From: Burkholderia cepacia
Lineage (GTDB): Bacteria > Pseudomonadota > Gammaproteobacteria > Burkholderiales > Burkholderiaceae
Assembly: GCF_001718835.1 (NCBI RefSeq)
Contig: NZ_CP013443.1
Location: 1,426,001 to 1,490,000, forward strand
Length of the DNA stretch: 64,000 nucleotides
Direction: 5' to 3'
The notes below the pieces were generated by a model. That model saw nothing but the letters and a program-made list of their open reading frames with translations. It was not told where the DNA came from and made no database searches. This document shows positions 62,160 through 64,000 of the stretch, in pieces. The position numbers and the translations under genes are program-made. Positions within the stretch are counted from its first letter, which is position 1. Each line of letters begins with the position of its first letter.

Positions 62160-63077
62160 ATGAAAACGATTCGTTCCGTGTTGCTCGCCGCGCTGATCGC
62201 GGGCGGCCTCGCCGTCGCGGCCGTCGCGTTCGCGCAGACACCGGCCACGAAGGCCGTCGCGACGCCGGCCGTCGCGGTCGGGCCGCAATACGACACGACG
62301 CACGTGTACGTGGCGCCGGAGGATTTCGATCGCTTCACCGACAGCTTCGTCGCGACGTTCGGCGGCAGCAAGTCGAAGCAGGGCGTGTTCCAGGTCACGC
62401 CGACCCCGAGCCAGACGATGTCGCAGCTCGTGTTCACGCCGGCCGGCACGATCTCCGTGTTCGGCTTCAAGACGCCGACGCCCTGGCCGTTCGGCGCGGA
62501 GCGCACGGGGTATCTCGTCACTGACCTCGACGTCGCCGTGAAGTCGGCGCGCGAGCACGGCGCGGAAGTGATCGTCGACACGTTCCCCGATCCGATCGGC
62601 CGCGACGCGATCGTCAGCTGGCCGGGCGGCGTGAAGATGCAGCTCTACTGGCACACGCAGGCGCCGAAATACGACGCACTGCAGACGATCCCCGAGAATC
62701 GCGTGTACGTGTCGCCGGAAAGTGCCGACAAACTGGTGCGCGACTTCGTCGCGTTCTCGCACGGCAAGATCGTGTCCGATGTGCACAATGCGCCGGGCGT
62801 CGAGATCGGCCGTCCGAACGACACCTATCGCCGCATTCGCATCACGTCGGGCTTCGGCAAGATGACCGTGCTCGTGACGGACGGCCACCTGCCTTATCCG
62901 TACGGGCGCGAAACGACGGGCTACGAGGTGTCCGACCTGGCCGCGACGCTGAAGAAGGCGCAGGCCGCGGGCGTGACCGTACTCGTGCCGCCGTACGCGG
63001 CGGACGGGCGCGACGCGGCGCTGGTCCGGTTCCCGGGCGGCTATGTCGCCGAGATCCACGCGGGCGCGGCGCGATGA
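62160..63077 (+). CDS. Exported VOC-family (glyoxalase/dioxygenase-fold) protein
   Basis: 305 residues with a signal peptide (RSVLLAALIAGGLAVAAVAF, cleavage at AFAQ). Two VOC modules are seen: residues about 45-165 (DTTHVYVAPEDFDRFTDSFV, GRDAIVSWPGGVKMQLYWH) and about 178-300 (ENRVYVSPESADKLVRDFVA, ALVRFPGGYVAEIH). Metal-ligand His/Glu are partly present. Periplasmic VOC proteins are unusual; an isomerase, lyase or binding role is possible. Four-base overlap with the next gene. Confidence 0.82.
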   Translation: MKTIRSVLLAALIAGGLAVAAVAFAQTPATKAVATPAVAVGPQYDTTHVYVAPEDFDRFTDSFVATFGGSKSKQGVFQVTPTPSQTMSQLVFTPAGTISVFGFKTPTPWPFGAERTGYLVTDLDVAVKSAREHGAEVIVDTFPDPIGRDAIVSWPGGVKMQLYWHTQAPKYDALQTIPENRVYVSPESADKLVRDFVAFSHGKIVSDVHNAPGVEIGRPNDTYRRIRITSGFGKMTVLVTDGHLPYPYGRETTGYEVSDLAATLKKAQAAGVTVLVPPYAADGRDAALVRFPGGYVAEIHAGAAR

Positions 63078-63769
63078 AGCACGAGGATACGATCCTTGCC
63101 GCGGTGGCCGGCTTCGTCGACACGCTGAGCTTCGTCGCGCTGTTCGGGCTGTTCACCGCGCACGTGACCGGCAACTTCGTGCTGATCGGCGCGGGGGCCG
63201 CGGGGTTCGGCCAGGGCATCCTGCTGAAGCTGAGCGTGTTCCCCGCGTTCGTGTGCGGTGTCGTCGCGAGCAGCCTGATCGCGCGATCGCTGTCCGCGCG
63301 GCCCGCGTGGCAGGGCACGCGGGCGCTGCATGCGGTCCAGGCCGTGCTGCTGCTCGGCTTCTGCGCGGCCGGCGTGTGGGCGTCGCCCGTCACGCAATCC
63401 GACAGCCTGCCGGTGCTGCTGGCCGGCGTCGTCGGCACGTTCGCGATGGGCATCCAGAACGCGCATCCGCGCGTGATCGCGCGCGCCGGCGTGCCGAACA
63501 CGGTGATGACCGGCAACGTCACGCAGGCGATTCTCGACGTCGTCGACCTGCTGTCCGCCGGCACGCCCGACAGCGTGCGCGCGGCGGCACGCGTGCGCTT
63601 CGCGAAGATGTGGCCGGCGATCGTCGCGTTTGCATTCGGTGCGGCATCCGGCGCGCTCGGCTTTCGCCATGCCGGGTTCTGGGCGCTGCTCGCGCCCGTC
63701 TGTGCGCTTGCGGTGCTGGCGCTGGGCGCGGCGCAATCGGCCGGCGCCATCACGCAGGAGCGAGCATGA
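63074..63769 (+). CDS. DUF1275 (YoaK-like) membrane protein
   Basis: 231 residues with about six helices. Family pattern: AAVAGFVDTLSFVALFGLFT then AHVTGNFVLIGAGAAGFGQG at the start, and GIQNAHPRVIARAGVPNTVM TGNVTQ in the middle (two GN-T repeats). Function unknown. Coupled by four-base overlaps to the VOC gene and to the porin gene, so part of one operon. Confidence 0.88.
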   Translation: MKHEDTILAAVAGFVDTLSFVALFGLFTAHVTGNFVLIGAGAAGFGQGILLKLSVFPAFVCGVVASSLIARSLSARPAWQGTRALHAVQAVLLLGFCAAGVWASPVTQSDSLPVLLAGVVGTFAMGIQNAHPRVIARAGVPNTVMTGNVTQAILDVVDLLSAGTPDSVRAAARVRFAKMWPAIVAFAFGAASGALGFRHAGFWALLAPVCALAVLALGAAQSAGAITQERA

Positions 63770-64000
63770 ACGGGCGGCGGGAACGGAAGCATCACGGCCG
63801 CCGTTTCGATCGTGCGGCCCGCGCGTCGCTCGTCGCGGCGCTGCTGCTCGCGGGGGGCGACGCTGCGTTCGCGGAAGCGGCGCCGGCATTGGCACCGGCC
63901 GCGGACGGCACCGCATCGACATGCACGGCCAAGCGGCCGACCGTGCTGTTCAACCGCTGGCAGGAGGACTGGTCGGTGCTCGCGAATCCGTGCGTGCCGC
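63766..64000 (+). CDS. Start of an alginate-export-like outer membrane porin (partial)
   Basis: 78 codons are visible before the right edge. A signal peptide (SLVAALLLAGGDAAFA) is followed by CTAKRPTVLFNRWQEDWSVL, the opening of alginate_exp-type porins found in Proteobacteria. The start overlaps the DUF1275 stop by four bases. A porin at the end of this operon implies that the operon handles an external solute. The rest of the gene lies outside the window. Confidence 0.7.
   Translation, partial: MNGRRERKHHGRRFDRAARASLVAALLLAGGDAAFAEAAPALAPAADGTASTCTAKRPTVLFNRWQEDWSVLANPCVP

Overview
The window looks like a stretch of a secondary chromosome of a Burkholderia species, probably Burkholderia cepacia complex. 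Support: very high GC with strong third-position G/C bias from about 6.5 kb onwards, Burkholderia-type short H-NS proteins, LuxR/LysR/PadR regulators, a FecI-FecR-TonB receptor set, and a class II cellulose operon. The genus assignment is inference from gene content; no rRNA or tRNA gene was seen.

Layout. 1-6.2 kb is a patchwork of lower-GC accessory DNA: the tail of a degenerate EAL protein, a LuxR-type regulator, an orphan TRAP solute-binding protein followed by a tiny exported protein and PxpA, an H-NS-like protein with a helical partner gene, an AraC fragment and an acetyltransferase. 6.5-9.3 kb is a polyamine-type ABC importer (two permeases and a binding protein, no ATPase gene) behind a good sigma-54 promoter match. 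9.4-13.4 kb has a relic of an H-NS gene, a LysR regulator and a divergent MFS/M81-peptidase pair. 13.5-14.6 kb carries a second H-NS + partner pair, paralogous to the first. 14.9-18.8 kb holds a PadR regulator and an SGNH hydrolase divergent from a FadH-like flavoenzyme and an NTF2-like protein, with two palindromic operators between. 18.9-21.9 kb is an OmpR-type two-component system (the kinase frameshifted near its start) next to a MipA/OmpV outer membrane protein. 22.1-24.4 kb has two small lipoproteins, a truncated ORF and an unusual lytic transglycosylase. 24.6-29.7 kb is a Fur-box-linked ECF sigma / anti-sigma / siderophore receptor cluster.

29.8-32.3 kb has a flavin reductase, a LysR remnant and two small envelope proteins. 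32.4-38.8 kb is a divergent phospholipid locus matching E. coli YnbA-D in domain content plus a PlsC acyltransferase. Just upstream of the cellulose operon lies a collapsed GAF-GGDEF gene. 39.6-54.25 kb is one continuous cellulose operon in the order bcsB-Z-C-E-F-Q-A-G-R; BcsE, the BcsA PilZ domain and BcsG imply c-di-GMP control and phosphoethanolamine-modified cellulose. 54.3-57.6 kb (pirin, OsmC, Na+/H+ antiporter, XapX) and 57.8 kb to the end (isochorismatase hydrolase, LysR, then an operon of XapX, YtcJ-like amidohydrolase, DoxX, VOC protein, DUF1275 and the start of an alginate-export-like porin) complete the window.

Recurrent theme: several regulators have decayed (EAL, AraC, LysR and GGDEF fragments, frameshifted kinase), while the long operons are intact and tightly packed with 4-base start/stop overlaps. 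Frame choices in the high-GC part were made from protein-family recognition, because nearly every frame is open there.
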